DNA from: Gemmatimonadota bacterium
GTDB lineage: Bacteria; Gemmatimonadota; Gemmatimonadetes; Gemmatimonadales; Gemmatimonadaceae
Direction: 5' to 3'
Assembly: GCA_002737115.1 (NCBI GenBank)
Contig: NSHR01000012.1
Location: 1 to 58,700, forward strand
Length of the DNA stretch: 58,700 nucleotides
The position numbers and the translations under genes are program-made. Under the pieces are notes generated by a model. The model saw only the letters and a program-made list of their open reading frames with translations. It did no database searches and had not been told where the DNA came from. Below, one piece after another: positions 32,710 to 41,591 of this stretch (position 1 is the stretch's first letter; the number at the start of each line of letters is the position of its first letter).

Positions 32710-33258
32710 CTACTCTGCGGCACTCGGCAAAAATGGGGACAGCTTTTCGCGCAGCTGCCGCAACGCGCGGCTCATGTTGGCTTCCACCGCCTTGACGGAA
32801 ACGCCGAGCGCTTCGGCGATTTCACTGTACCGCAGGTTGCGTTCGCGGCTCATGAGGAACACTTCCCGCGCGCGCGGCGGGAGGGCCGCGATGGCGTCAC
32901 GAATCGCGTCTTGCAGCTCGCCCGCCTGTGTCTCGGCGTCGGCCTGTTCGGCGGGCTCGCTGAGCGCCTCGACATAGACGGCCGACTTCCGCTGCACCTG
33001 CAGATGCCGCAGATGATTGAGCGCGCGGTTGCGCGCCGCCTGCATGAGGTAGCCGGCCACGCTGCTGTCGGGCGCGAGGGAATCGCGACGGCGCCAGAGC
33101 TCGAGGAAGACATCCTGCGACAGCTCTTCCGCCACGCCCGGATCGTGCAGCACGCGGTTGGCGGCGCGTACGACGGGCTCATACCACTGCCGGAAGATCG
33201 CCTCGAACGCTGCGTGATCCCCGCCGCGAAGGCGGGCCAGCAAGTCAGCGTCGGACAC
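32710..33258 (-). CDS. FecI-type ECF sigma factor
   Basis: About 182 aa from GTG 33258. Region 2 is LLARLRGGDHAAFEAIFRQW with VFLELWRRR; region 4 shows LPPRAREVFLMSRERNLRYS and ALGVSVKAVEANMSRALRQL, the Bacteroidetes-expansion type of ECF sigma that is normally paired with FecR anti-sigma factors. Here it is divergent from fecR instead of directly upstream. A TATAGT -10-like box (33344-33349 on the plus strand) lies about 80 nt upstream of the GTG, and no ATG occurs between. A 7-bp hairpin (33305-33320) falls in the predicted leader. Confidence 0.85.
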   Translation of the reverse strand: MSDADLLARLRGGDHAAFEAIFRQWYEPVVRAANRVLHDPGVAEELSQDVFLELWRRRDSLAPDSSVAGYLMQAARNRALNHLRHLQVQRKSAVYVEALSEPAEQADAETQAGELQDAIRDAIAALPPRAREVFLMSRERNLRYSEIAEALGVSVKAVEANMSRALRQLREKLSPFLPSAAE

Positions 33259-33430
33259 GAGGGGCGTGGGGTCGGGAAATGTCTGGGGCAGGATACGGTC
33301 GACGGGACTCCTCGGAGTCCGGTTGGCCTCGGTGGCAGCGTATACTATATCGGATCGTGGCGCTTTTGCGCTGCGACCCGCTGGAAAATCGGGGACGTAG
33401 GGTATCACCATCCACTCGTGTCTCTTGGGC
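33259..33430. promoter_or_regulatory. Divergent sigma / FecR promoter region with leader hairpin
   Basis: This 172-nt region holds a TATAGT-like -10 for the sigma gene (minus strand of 33344-33349) and a perfect inverted repeat GGACTCC-TC-GGAGTCC (33305-33320). No second ECF-type -35 was identified for the FecR side. The hairpin could be an operator or attenuator. Confidence 0.45.
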
Positions 33431-34498
33431 ATGTCCGACGAAATCCGTCCATCCGATGCCGCCGCTGCCGACTGGGACGCGATCTCCCGCGTCGTCGCGG
33501 GGGAAAGCGATGCTGTCGAGTCGGCCGCTGTCGCCCAATGGTTCGCGACCCATCCGGAAGACGCGGCGTTGGCGGCCATTGTTAAGGCGCAGGCCGATCG
33601 GGCGGCGACGGGGTCGATGCTATCCGTCGACACCGAGCGGGCGTTGTCGGCCGTCCGGCGTCGGATGACGGAGCGTCCGTCGTTGACGGTCCATCGTGGC
33701 GGTGCGGCTCAGTCCTCGGTGGCGAAGCCGGCAGCCGCGACGCGTCGCTGGCGCGGGCCCGTGTTGGCGGCGGCGGCGGCACTGACGGCCATAGTCGGTC
33801 TCGCGCAGTGGCGCGGCAGTACGACGGCCACGGAGCAGGTGTACGCCACGCCGGTGGGGCAGCGTGACTCGGTGATGCTGCCCGACGGCAGTACGATCGT
33901 GCTGGCGCCTGGCAGCCGCCTCACCGTGGCCTCGGGATTCAACAACGGTAATCGGGCGGTCACGCTGGAAGGCGCCGCGTTCTTTGATGTCAAGCACGAC
34001 GGGGCTCACCCCTTCGTGGTGCATTCGCGCGGGGCGGAGATTCGCGACATCGGCACGGCCTTCTCGGTGAAGACGGATGCCAACGGTCGCGTGTCGGTGG
34101 CGGTGACGCACGGGATCGTCGCGCTCCGCGATACGACCGCCGGGAGCGCCGGGCCGGTGGAGCTGCGCGCGGGAGACCGCGGTGTGCTGCAGGCCGGAAC
34201 GGTGGCCGTGACGCGCGGTACGGTCACGGACGAAGACATGGCGTGGACGCGTGGGCAGCTGGCGTATCGGGATGCGCCGCTGGCCGAAGTACAGGCCGAT
34301 TTGCGTCGCTGGTACGGCATCGAACTGCAGGTGACGGATGCGGTGCTGGCGCAACGCACCCTGACGGCGTCGTTTCGCGGTGATTCGGCGGCGCAGGTGA
34401 TTCAGGTGATTGCGCTGGCCTTGGGCGCCGACGTGGTGCAGCGTGGCGATACGATCCTTCTTCAGCCGCAGGGCCCGGGTTCCACGCCGAATCCGTAA
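33431..34498 (+). CDS. FecR-family anti-sigma regulator
   Basis: About 355 aa. A cytosolic N-terminus (residues 1-90) is followed by one transmembrane helix (GPVLAAAAALTAIVGLAQW) and the periplasmic FecR domain with VYATPVGQRDSVMLPDGSTI and VTLEGAAFFDVKHDG. It is thought to sense receptor occupancy through the STN domain of the TonB receptor encoded next (20-nt gap) and to control the divergent sigma factor. The ATG at 33431 is preferred; GTG 33419 is possible. Confidence 0.9.
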   Translation: MSDEIRPSDAAAADWDAISRVVAGESDAVESAAVAQWFATHPEDAALAAIVKAQADRAATGSMLSVDTERALSAVRRRMTERPSLTVHRGGAAQSSVAKPAAATRRWRGPVLAAAAALTAIVGLAQWRGSTTATEQVYATPVGQRDSVMLPDGSTIVLAPGSRLTVASGFNNGNRAVTLEGAAFFDVKHDGAHPFVVHSRGAEIRDIGTAFSVKTDANGRVSVAVTHGIVALRDTTAGSAGPVELRAGDRGVLQAGTVAVTRGTVTDEDMAWTRGQLAYRDAPLAEVQADLRRWYGIELQVTDAVLAQRTLTASFRGDSAAQVIQVIALALGADVVQRGDTILLQPQGPGSTPNP

Positions 34499-34518
34499 AC
34501 GGGGCAATCGACGCGTAT

Positions 34519-37179
34519 ATGTGGTGGTGGCAGGTGGGACGACGCGGGGTGACCGTGGGCGCGATTGCAGTCTTGATCGCGCCCCTCTCGGTCGTTCGCG
34601 CCGAGCGGGCATCGGTGCTGGCCACGCGCCCGTCGGATCCGGTGTGTGCGGCGCGCCTTGGCGCGCAGGAACGATCGTCGCTGTGGGCACCGCCGCTCGA
34701 CCGCATTGTGAATCTGCATGTGCCGGAGGTCTCGATTCGCGAGGCGCTCGATCGGTTGGCCGTGGTCGCGAAGATCGAACTGTCGTACAGTGCGGAGCTG
34801 CTGCCCGTTGGCAAGCGCGTTTGCCTCGCCCTCGATCGCGTGCCGGTGGGTGCCGTGTTGGAGTCGCTGCTGTCCGGCACCGCGTTGCGATCGATCGTGC
34901 TGGGCACCACGCAGGTGGTGCTGGCGCCATCGCGCGCGGGGGTCGTGGCCGACGGCGGGAGCAGTGCTGGGGTCGCGCCGTCGGCGAGTGTGTTGGCGAG
35001 TGTGTTGTCGAGTGCGCCGATGGCACGACGGGCCAGCGTGCTCGATCGTGTGGTGGTCACGGGATCACCCGATGGTGCGCCTCAACGTGGCTCGCCCTTT
35101 GCGCTCGACGTGATCGATGGCGCCACGCTCGCCCGTCATGGCGTCGGCACCCTTGGAGAAGCGCTGGACCTGGCCGTGCCTGGTGTGTGGTCGTGGACGG
35201 CGAGCGCTGGCACGCTGTCGGCACGATACGGCAGCATTCGCGGCGCGAGCTCGTTCGGCGTCAGCGCGCTGAAGATCTATCTCGATGGCATCGAGGTCGC
35301 GAACCCATTACTCGTCACGCAGCTCGACCCGGCGCGCGTGGATCGCGTGGAAGTGATTCGCGGACCACAGGGGGCGGCGTTGTACGGTGCCGACGCGATC
35401 AGCGGCGTCGTGAATATTTTGACGCGACATGATGGGACACCCACCGGCGCGCCCGTCGTACAGCTGTCGACGACGGCGGGATTGTCGGCGACGGCGTACG
35501 CCCCGCGTGATGCCTTCGTGCAGGATCATGCGCTGTCGTTTCGCCGCGGTAGCAGTTCGCGCAGCCTCGGCCTCGGTCTCAACGTCGGCACGGTCGGGGC
35601 CTACGTGCCCGGCGCATCGGAGCAGCGTCTGCTGGCCGACGCCGATGTGCGCGTGGTTCGCTCGAACGCCGTGTTCACCGGCACGGCGCGGTTTTCGGCA
35701 CAACGCGCGAATGCCAGCACCAGTTTGATTTTCGGTGGCGCGACGTCGGATGCATTCGCTGATCGGCCACCCTTTGATCGGCCACCCGTGGATCCCGCGG
35801 GCCGCGTGCCCTTTGCCGGTGACAGCGCCACCGGCCAAGCGCTGTCGCAGTACACGGTGGGCGGCACGTTGGCCGTGATGCCCGATCTGCGTTGGACGCA
35901 CACGGTCATTGCGGGCGTCGATGGCTATCGGCTGCGAGGCCTCTCGGCGGCCTCGCTGCCGACGCCGGTGTCGTCGACGAGTGCGCTCGGAGACGGGCAG
36001 GGGGCGGCCGACCGCGGGACGCTGCGGTTACGCAGTGTGGGCCGTTTCGACGTGGCCGAGGGCACGTTGTTGGCGGTGACCTTCGCCGCCGAGCAAGCGC
36101 TGACGCGCGACGTGGCCTCCGAGGTGGTGAACGGCCCAGGCTCTCGACCCAGCGGCGGCGCGTTGACGCCGGCCATCGCGTCGTTGTCGGCGCCGTTGCG
36201 TCTCACCCAGAGTTTAATCAACAATGCGGGCGTCTCGGCGCAGGCCATGTTGTCCTGGCAGGACCGGTGGTACCTCTCGGCGGGTGGCCGTGCCGAGCGC
36301 ACGAGTGGCGCCACGGCCGACGTGCAGTACGCGCTGTTGCCCATGGTGGGCGCGGCCTATGTGCGCGACTTCGGGCCGGCGGTGATGAAGCTCCGCAGCG
36401 CCTACGGCACTGGCATTCGGCCGGCGCGCACGCTGGCGCGTGGCACCTCGTGGATGGGGCGTGGCGCGGCGTCGGCTACCGAGGGGCTGCAGCCCGAGCG
36501 GCAGACCGGCCTCGAGGCTGGGGCCGATGTGGTGTTCGCGCACGGCGTGTCGTTGCATGTCACGCGTTTCGATCAGGAAGCGTCGGGGCTCATCCAACCG
36601 GTTGGATCGATGTCCAACGCGGTCGGCCCCAATGGCCGCATCGTGCGCAACCTGTCGTACACGCTGCAGAATGTGGGTGCGATCACGAACCGGGGATGGG
36701 AGCTGCAGGCCACGGCGCGTCGGAGCCGTCTGCAGTTGGCGAGCACGCTGTCGCTGGTGGATAGCCGGGTGGCGCGCACGGCCACTGGTTATCGTGGTGA
36801 GTTGCGCGTGGGCGATCGCATGCTCGATGTCCCGGCGTCCACGGTGAGCCTCTCGGCCACGTGGGCGGCGCGCCGCTGGAGCGTGAGCTCAACGGCTACA
36901 CGGGCTGCCGACTGGATTGGCTACGATCGGACCGCCATCGGTGAAGCGGTGGCGGACACCGCGCACGAGTACGACTTCGGTGGCCCCCTCCTGCGGCGGT
37001 ATTGGCTGCAGTACGGTGGCGTGACGCGCTGGCGAGCCAATGTGAGTTACCGGTTGCGGGGTGACCTGTCGGTGCTGCTTGGCGGCGAGAACCTGCTGAA
37101 CGTGCAGCGCGGCGCGCCGGACAACGCCACCGTCACGGCGGGCCGCACGCTGAGCTTCGGACTCCGCTCGATGTTCTAG
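34519..37179 (+). CDS. TonB-dependent receptor with N-terminal STN signalling domain
   Basis: 886 aa, outer membrane. A signal peptide is followed by an STN domain (about 58-135: LHVPEVSIREALDRLAVVAK) used by receptors that signal to a FecR, then a plug domain with VVVTGS and VEVIRGPQGAALYGADAISG (about 165-300), and a beta-barrel ending in an aromatic-type C-terminus LRSMF. The STN domain, the upstream fecR and the divergent sigma factor form a complete cell-surface signalling circuit. The ligand is not readable from sequence; siderophores or cobalamin-like compounds are the usual kinds. Confidence 0.92.
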   Translation: MWWWQVGRRGVTVGAIAVLIAPLSVVRAERASVLATRPSDPVCAARLGAQERSSLWAPPLDRIVNLHVPEVSIREALDRLAVVAKIELSYSAELLPVGKRVCLALDRVPVGAVLESLLSGTALRSIVLGTTQVVLAPSRAGVVADGGSSAGVAPSASVLASVLSSAPMARRASVLDRVVVTGSPDGAPQRGSPFALDVIDGATLARHGVGTLGEALDLAVPGVWSWTASAGTLSARYGSIRGASSFGVSALKIYLDGIEVANPLLVTQLDPARVDRVEVIRGPQGAALYGADAISGVVNILTRHDGTPTGAPVVQLSTTAGLSATAYAPRDAFVQDHALSFRRGSSSRSLGLGLNVGTVGAYVPGASEQRLLADADVRVVRSNAVFTGTARFSAQRANASTSLIFGGATSDAFADRPPFDRPPVDPAGRVPFAGDSATGQALSQYTVGGTLAVMPDLRWTHTVIAGVDGYRLRGLSAASLPTPVSSTSALGDGQGAADRGTLRLRSVGRFDVAEGTLLAVTFAAEQALTRDVASEVVNGPGSRPSGGALTPAIASLSAPLRLTQSLINNAGVSAQAMLSWQDRWYLSAGGRAERTSGATADVQYALLPMVGAAYVRDFGPAVMKLRSAYGTGIRPARTLARGTSWMGRGAASATEGLQPERQTGLEAGADVVFAHGVSLHVTRFDQEASGLIQPVGSMSNAVGPNGRIVRNLSYTLQNVGAITNRGWELQATARRSRLQLASTLSLVDSRVARTATGYRGELRVGDRMLDVPASTVSLSATWAARRWSVSSTATRAADWIGYDRTAIGEAVADTAHEYDFGGPLLRRYWLQYGGVTRWRANVSYRLRGDLSVLLGGENLLNVQRGAPDNATVTAGRTLSFGLRSMF

Positions 37180-37251
37180 GGGAGCCCCCCCCCCGCCGGG
37201 CCGCGAGAAACCATCACTCGCGTCCCACGGATTCTGGTTGCATGTTCCGGA

Positions 37252-38616
37252 ATGGACCGTCGACTCTTTGTTTCCGCCGTGGCCGGGGCGACCGCCCTGC
37301 CCAGTCTCGCCGCCGCGCTGTCGCCGCGCTTTTCGCCGCACGCGATCCGGCGCCTGCTCGATGCCGCCGAGGTCGCGAAGGATCGCGGCGTCGCCCTCTT
37401 CGACCCATCCGCGCCGGCCTGGCGAGGCGATGCGGCGCAAGCCGACGCGTTCGCGGCTGACGAGGATTTCTGGGAGCCGATCCAACGGGCGTTCGATCTC
37501 GATCGCACGTGGATCAACCTGAACAACGGTGGCTGTTCGCCGGCCCCTTCGCATGTGATGGCCCAGCTGGAGCGCGACCTGCGCTTCTCGAACGAGCTGC
37601 CGGTGATTCAGATGTGGCAGACGCTGGAGCCTCGCATCGAGATCGTCCGACGCGAGCTTGCGATGGAGTTCGGCTGCGACACGGAAGAAATGGCGATCAC
37701 CCGCAATGCGTCGGAATCGATGGAGACGCTGATCTTCGGCATCGATCTCAAGCGCGGTGATGAAGTGGTGGTCAGCAACCAGAACTACGGGCGCATGATC
37801 AATGCGTGGAAGCAGCGCGCGCGCCGCGAAGGCATCGTGCTGAAGGAAGTGTCGTTCCCCGTGCCGTGCACGGAGCCGCAGCAGATCGTGGACGCGTTTG
37901 CGGCGGCGATCACGCCGCGTACGCGCGTGATGGAGATCACGCACATCACCAACCTGACCGGCCAGATTCTGCCGGTGAAAGAGTTGATCGCGATGGCGCG
38001 CGCGAAGGGCGTGGTAACGTTTGTTGATGGTGCGCATGCGTTCGCGCAGTTCCCGTTCACGCGCGATGAGCTCGATGTGGACTACTACGGTACCAGCCTG
38101 CACAAATGGCTGTTGGCGCCGATCGGCACGGGCTTCCTGTACGTGCGCAAGAATAAGATCGAGTCGATGTGGCCGCTGATGGCGGGCAACCCGGGGCAGG
38201 AAGCCGACATTCGCAAGTACGAAGAGATCGGCACGCATCCGGCGGCGAATCACAACGCGATTTCAGTGTCGCTGGCGTTTCATCGGGCGATCGGCGCGGC
38301 GCGCAAACAGGCGCGTCTCAAGTTTCTGCGTGATCGGTGGGCCAAGCGATTGCTGGCCGAGGGCAAGGGGCGCGTAAAGGTGCTGACGCCGCTCGATTCG
38401 AAGTGGGGCGGTGGTATCGGCTTCTTCAACGTGGACGGTCTCGATCCGGTCAAACTCGGCAGCTGGCTCGTGTCTCAGCACCGCGTCGTGCAAACGCCGA
38501 TCGTGCATACGGAGTTCAGCGGGATCCGCGTGACGCCTAACGTGTATACTACGTTAGACGAGATCGACCGGTTCTCCGAACTCGTGCTCCGGGCGATGCG
38601 CAACGGTATCGCCTGA
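37252..38616 (+). CDS. Exported class V PLP-dependent aminotransferase-like enzyme
   Basis: 454 aa. The N-terminus MDRRLFVSAVAGATALPSLA is twin-arginine-like, suggesting Tat export with its cofactor. The PLP-lysine is in YGTSLHKWLLAPIGTGF, with the aspartate/histidine motif VDGAHAFAQFPF upstream; this resembles isopenicillin-N-epimerase- and cysteine-desulphurase-type fold I enzymes. The substrate is unknown. It lies 72 nt downstream of the TonB receptor and 22 nt upstream of the DUF4412 gene on the same strand, so periplasmic modification of an imported amino-compound is a reasonable guess, not proven. Confidence 0.82.
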   Translation: MDRRLFVSAVAGATALPSLAAALSPRFSPHAIRRLLDAAEVAKDRGVALFDPSAPAWRGDAAQADAFAADEDFWEPIQRAFDLDRTWINLNNGGCSPAPSHVMAQLERDLRFSNELPVIQMWQTLEPRIEIVRRELAMEFGCDTEEMAITRNASESMETLIFGIDLKRGDEVVVSNQNYGRMINAWKQRARREGIVLKEVSFPVPCTEPQQIVDAFAAAITPRTRVMEITHITNLTGQILPVKELIAMARAKGVVTFVDGAHAFAQFPFTRDELDVDYYGTSLHKWLLAPIGTGFLYVRKNKIESMWPLMAGNPGQEADIRKYEEIGTHPAANHNAISVSLAFHRAIGAARKQARLKFLRDRWAKRLLAEGKGRVKVLTPLDSKWGGGIGFFNVDGLDPVKLGSWLVSQHRVVQTPIVHTEFSGIRVTPNVYTTLDEIDRFSELVLRAMRNGIA

Positions 38617-38638
38617 CCTCTTCAGCAAGCGAGTCGTG

Positions 38639-39298
38639 ATGTCACGCGTGTGTCCGTTCACTATCGCCGCGGCGACGGTCTCGATGGTTGTCGTGTTGGT
38701 GCCGCAGGTGGTCGTGGCACAGCCGTTCGAAGGCGCGCTTACGATGCGCTTGTCGGCGAAGGGCGCGAACGGTTTGCCGGTGCAGGAGGTGGAGTACCTC
38801 GTGCGCGGCGGTAAGGTACGCGTGTCGATGAATGGGCCGGTCGGTGCGATGTCGCTGTTGTCGGTGCCGCAGGAGCAGAAAGTGTACGTGCTGATGGCGT
38901 CGCAGAATGCCTACATGGAGATGCCGATCGCCGAGGCGTCGTCGAGTGTCGCGGCCGCGACGCCGGCTGACGCAAAGGTGGTCCTCACTGGCCGGATGGA
39001 CATGGTCGCCGGCTATGCGTGCGAACACGTGACGGTGGCCAGTGCCGCACAGACCGTCGACATCTGCCTGGCGAAGGGGCTCGGCGGGTACGTGAATCCG
39101 CTGGCATCGATGCAGCGGGGCAGCGAGCCGGCGTGGCAGCGGATGCTTACGGCCGATGGCGGCTTCCCCCTCAAGGTCACGATGCAAGACGGGACTATCC
39201 CCATCGAAGTGGTGAAGATCGAGAAGAAGAAGCTGGCCAGCGATCTGTTCTCGGTGCCGCTCACGTACACCAAGATGGCGATGCCCGGGCGTCGTTGA
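38639..39298 (+). CDS. DUF4412-like periplasmic protein
   Basis: About 219 aa. A signal peptide ends near VVVAQP; the rest is beta-rich with FEGALTMRL, EYLVRGGKVRVSM, a segment MDMVAGYACEHVTV and the end TKMAMPGRR, the pattern of DUF4412-type proteins. Two cysteines (YACEHV and VDICLAKG) may pair. The ATG at 38639 is preferred over GTG 38636. It follows the aminotransferase gene closely and may share its transcript. Function is unknown. Confidence 0.75.
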   Translation: MSRVCPFTIAAATVSMVVVLVPQVVVAQPFEGALTMRLSAKGANGLPVQEVEYLVRGGKVRVSMNGPVGAMSLLSVPQEQKVYVLMASQNAYMEMPIAEASSSVAAATPADAKVVLTGRMDMVAGYACEHVTVASAAQTVDICLAKGLGGYVNPLASMQRGSEPAWQRMLTADGGFPLKVTMQDGTIPIEVVKIEKKKLASDLFSVPLTYTKMAMPGRR

Positions 39299-39409
39299 GT
39301 TGGCTGAAACCTCCGTCGCGTCGTCGCGGTAGGGAGAGGAGCGGGTAGCGGTGGCATGACGCCACGGGCTCTGTGCCGTGCCCCGTTCCCGAATACTCAG
39401 GAGGTTTTC

Positions 39410-39700
39410 GTGTTCTTTCTCATCTCGGTGGCGATCGCCGTCATCTTGGCCATCGTGCTCCATGGCACCACGCGCCGTTTCGTCCGCAACCGGCTGCGGT
39501 ATGTCGATACGGTGCAGAAGAGCATCGCGCCGTGGGCGGCCGGTGGTGCGGCGTTCCTGATCGGTGCCGTCCTCGCGCCGTTTCTACCGCTCGTCGGGCT
39601 CGGCACCGCGCTGACGGCGGGATTGGCGGTCGGCTCCGGTGTGGCGGCCGGCGCCCGTGACATTCAGCAGGGTACGTTGCCCATCGTGTACGGGTCGTGA
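39410..39700 (+). CDS. Small two-helix membrane protein
   Basis: 96 aa from GTG 39410. AGGAGG at 39399-39404 lies about 6 nt upstream and decides the start, one of the clearest ribosome sites in the window. Two hydrophobic segments (VFFLISVAIAVILAIVLHG and AAFLIGAVLAPFLPLVG) flank a basic loop, RRFVRNRLRYVDTVQKSIA; the C-terminal third is Gly/Ala-rich (LTAGLAVGSGVAAGARD). I do not recognise the family. A terminator-like hairpin follows at once. Confidence 0.7.
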   Translation: MFFLISVAIAVILAIVLHGTTRRFVRNRLRYVDTVQKSIAPWAAGGAAFLIGAVLAPFLPLVGLGTALTAGLAVGSGVAAGARDIQQGTLPIVYGS

Positions 39701-39705
39701 CGGTC

Positions 39706-39724
39706 GGGGGCCATGATGGCCCCC
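39706..39724. terminator. Hairpin between convergent genes
   Basis: GGGGGCCA-TGA-TGGCCCCC is a perfect 8-bp stem with a 3-nt loop, directly after the two-helix membrane protein gene and before the end of the minus-strand gene. No T tract follows, so termination is likely but unproven. Confidence 0.6.
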
Positions 39725-39780
39725 GCGGCGAGACAATTTGGGGCATCTCAGAACAGTCATTGGCAATACGCCTCCTGGAT

Positions 39781-40089
39781 CTAGCGCTCGGGGGGCGCGA
39801 CTTCACGCACCAGCATGGCCTGGGCGCCGCCGAAGTCGAGGAGCAGCACGTCGCCGGCTCCGTGCTCGAGGCGCACGCTCATGCTGTGCGGGGCCTCAAG
39901 GTTTTCGGTGTGTAGCAGGTTGCCGTCCACGCGGTATACGAGGTCGACGACCTGATCCTGTCCACCCACGTCGACGTGGTAACGGAGCACGCCACCGCTG
40001 AGAAATTCCATGCGCACACCCGGGGCAAAGTCGAGTGACGCGTCGGCGCGCATGAGGCGCCAGATGCCTAACAGCCAGTTCGTGCTCAT
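39781..40089 (-). CDS. Conserved hypothetical protein
   Basis: About 102 aa with no signal peptide. Sequence such as MEFLSGGVLRYHVDVGGQDQ and VLLLDFGGAQAMLVREVAP suggests a small beta-rich protein. The ATG at 40089 is preceded by TATAGT (minus strand of 40096-40101), whose end is 6 nt before the ATG, so translation is predicted to start from a leaderless mRNA. It is divergent from the DUF547 gene, 16 nt away. I do not recognise the family. Confidence 0.6.
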   Translation of the reverse strand: MSTNWLLGIWRLMRADASLDFAPGVRMEFLSGGVLRYHVDVGGQDQVVDLVYRVDGNLLHTENLEAPHSMSVRLEHGAGDVLLLDFGGAQAMLVREVAPPER

Positions 40090-40095
40090 CGCCAT

Positions 40096-40101
40096 ACTAT
40101 A
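40096..40101. promoter_or_regulatory. Overlapping -10 elements in a 16-nt divergent gap
   Basis: The short gap 40090-40105 holds ATACTATA. Read on the minus strand it gives TATAGT 6 nt before the 40089 ATG; on the plus strand TACTAT ends 5 nt before the ATG at 40106. Both would place transcription start at or near the start codon. No good -35 box was seen on either side. Confidence 0.35.
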
Positions 40102-40105
40102 CACG

Positions 40106-40933
40106 ATGACATTCTTGATGCGCAGGGCCTCGATGGCCGCATATGGCTGGGCGCTGGCGACGCTGCTCGCGACGGCGCCGCTGCGGGTGGCATCGCTGTC
40201 AGCCCAGCCGGTGTCGGCTCCGGCGGCCGCTCGGGTCACGGTCAACCACGCGGCCTTCGACAGCCTGCTCCGCGCCCACGTCACCGACGGGCTCGTGGAC
40301 TACGACGCCTTCCGTGATGCCGCCGCCTTTCGTCGCTATCTGGCGTCGCTCGCGCGTACGTCGCTGGCTGGTGCCGACGACGAGGAGCAGCTGGCATTCT
40401 GGATCAATGTCTACAACGCGTACACGATCCAGCTGATCGTCGCTCACGGGGAGCGCGAAAGCATTCGGAACGTGAATCGCACGCTCGGGGTGCTGCGATT
40501 GAAGGGGCCGTGGAGCGAGCCGATCGTGCGGGCCGCGGGGCGCACGTTGACACTCGACGACGTGCAGCATCGCATCATCCGCAAGGATTTCCACGATCCG
40601 CGCATTCACTTCGCGATCGTGTCGGCGGCAAAAGGTAGCCCGCCGTTGCGGTCGGAGGCGTATACCGGCGCCGCACTTGATGCACAACTCTTCGATCAGG
40701 GCCGGCGGTTCCTGACGGACACCACCAAGAATCGGATCGAGACGCAGTACCCGCGCCTCAGTCCCGTCTTCACGTACTACAAGTCCGACTTCGGCAATTC
40801 ACGCTCGGAGCTGGGCAGCTATCTGGCCACGTGGTTCGACGGCGACACCAAGAAAAAGCTCGAATCCGGCCGCTTCGGGATGCGGGAACTGCCCTTCGAC
40901 TGGTCGTTGAACGCGACGGCGATTACGCGCTGA
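40106..40933 (+). CDS. DUF547-domain exported protein
   Basis: About 275 aa. A signal peptide (MRRASMAAYGWALATLLATA) is followed by the DUF547 region with LLRAHVTDGLVDYDAF, the histidine/cysteine-poor EQLAFWINVYNAYTIQLI, and IHFAIVSAAKGSPPLRSEAY. The family is widespread and exported; no enzyme activity is established to my knowledge. Alternative starts are ATG 40118 or 40010; the last would overlap the divergent gene. It is convergent with the small lipoprotein gene (24-nt gap). Confidence 0.8.
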   Translation: MTFLMRRASMAAYGWALATLLATAPLRVASLSAQPVSAPAAARVTVNHAAFDSLLRAHVTDGLVDYDAFRDAAAFRRYLASLARTSLAGADDEEQLAFWINVYNAYTIQLIVAHGERESIRNVNRTLGVLRLKGPWSEPIVRAAGRTLTLDDVQHRIIRKDFHDPRIHFAIVSAAKGSPPLRSEAYTGAALDAQLFDQGRRFLTDTTKNRIETQYPRLSPVFTYYKSDFGNSRSELGSYLATWFDGDTKKKLESGRFGMRELPFDWSLNATAITR

Positions 40934-40957
40934 TCTCGCTGCGGTTGCCGGTCATCG

Positions 40958-41512
40958 TCAGCGGTCGGTGCGAGGAGCGGCGTAGGTGGTGGACACGCGG
41001 GCGAAGATCTCGCGCTCGTGCCGGCGCAGATTGTCGATCTCGTATGGCTGTACGGTTTTCACGACGTGGTCGACCGTCTTGCCGGAGGAATCGACCTGGT
41101 CTCCCGTCAAGTAGACGTCGAGCCGCGCGCGCACCGTGGTCGGCGAGCTGTTACCTGATGCCGCCGTGAGGGTGCGCTCGTCGACGATGCGGGTGGGCGC
41201 GGAGCGGTCGCCGTAGAAGTAGGTGCGTGATGAGCGCAGCCCATCGGGGAACACCATCTGCTCCTCAATGACGACGAGCTGGCTGTTGACGTACGCGGCC
41301 GTGTAGTCGGATTGTGCGGTGAGGCTGTCCGACCAGCTTCCTTGGCGCTTGACCGTGTCGGTGGCCACCGAGACGGGTGCACCGGCGGTGCTATTGGCGG
41401 TGCTGTCGGCGCGTGTGGCCGCACGCTTGTCTCCGCACGCAGCTGTGCTGGCCGCTGCGCTTGCGGCCGCGACGGCGAGCATGACGACGGACAGGGATTT
41501 CGAGGGAGTCAC
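40958..41512 (-). CDS. Small lipoprotein of unknown function
   Basis: 184 aa. The leader MTPSKSLSVVMLAVAAASAA ends with a lipobox-like STAAC (Cys about 26), so lipid anchoring is likely. The mature part is Ser/Thr- and Asp-rich with QLVVIEEQMVFPDG, TYFYGDRSAPTRIVDERTL and a C-terminal EREIFARVSTTYAAPR. No cysteine other than the anchor was seen. I do not recognise the family, and it may interact with the neighbouring exported DUF547 protein only by guess. Confidence 0.7.
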   Translation of the reverse strand: MTPSKSLSVVMLAVAAASAAASTAACGDKRAATRADSTANSTAGAPVSVATDTVKRQGSWSDSLTAQSDYTAAYVNSQLVVIEEQMVFPDGLRSSRTYFYGDRSAPTRIVDERTLTAASGNSSPTTVRARLDVYLTGDQVDSSGKTVDHVVKTVQPYEIDNLRRHEREIFARVSTTYAAPRTDR

Positions 41513-41591
41513 ACCAGATCGGGTTCGGGAAGGCCGGGCGGCGCGAGGGCCACATGACCGGCGATCTCACAGCTGCGTCGGCACCATCGCG

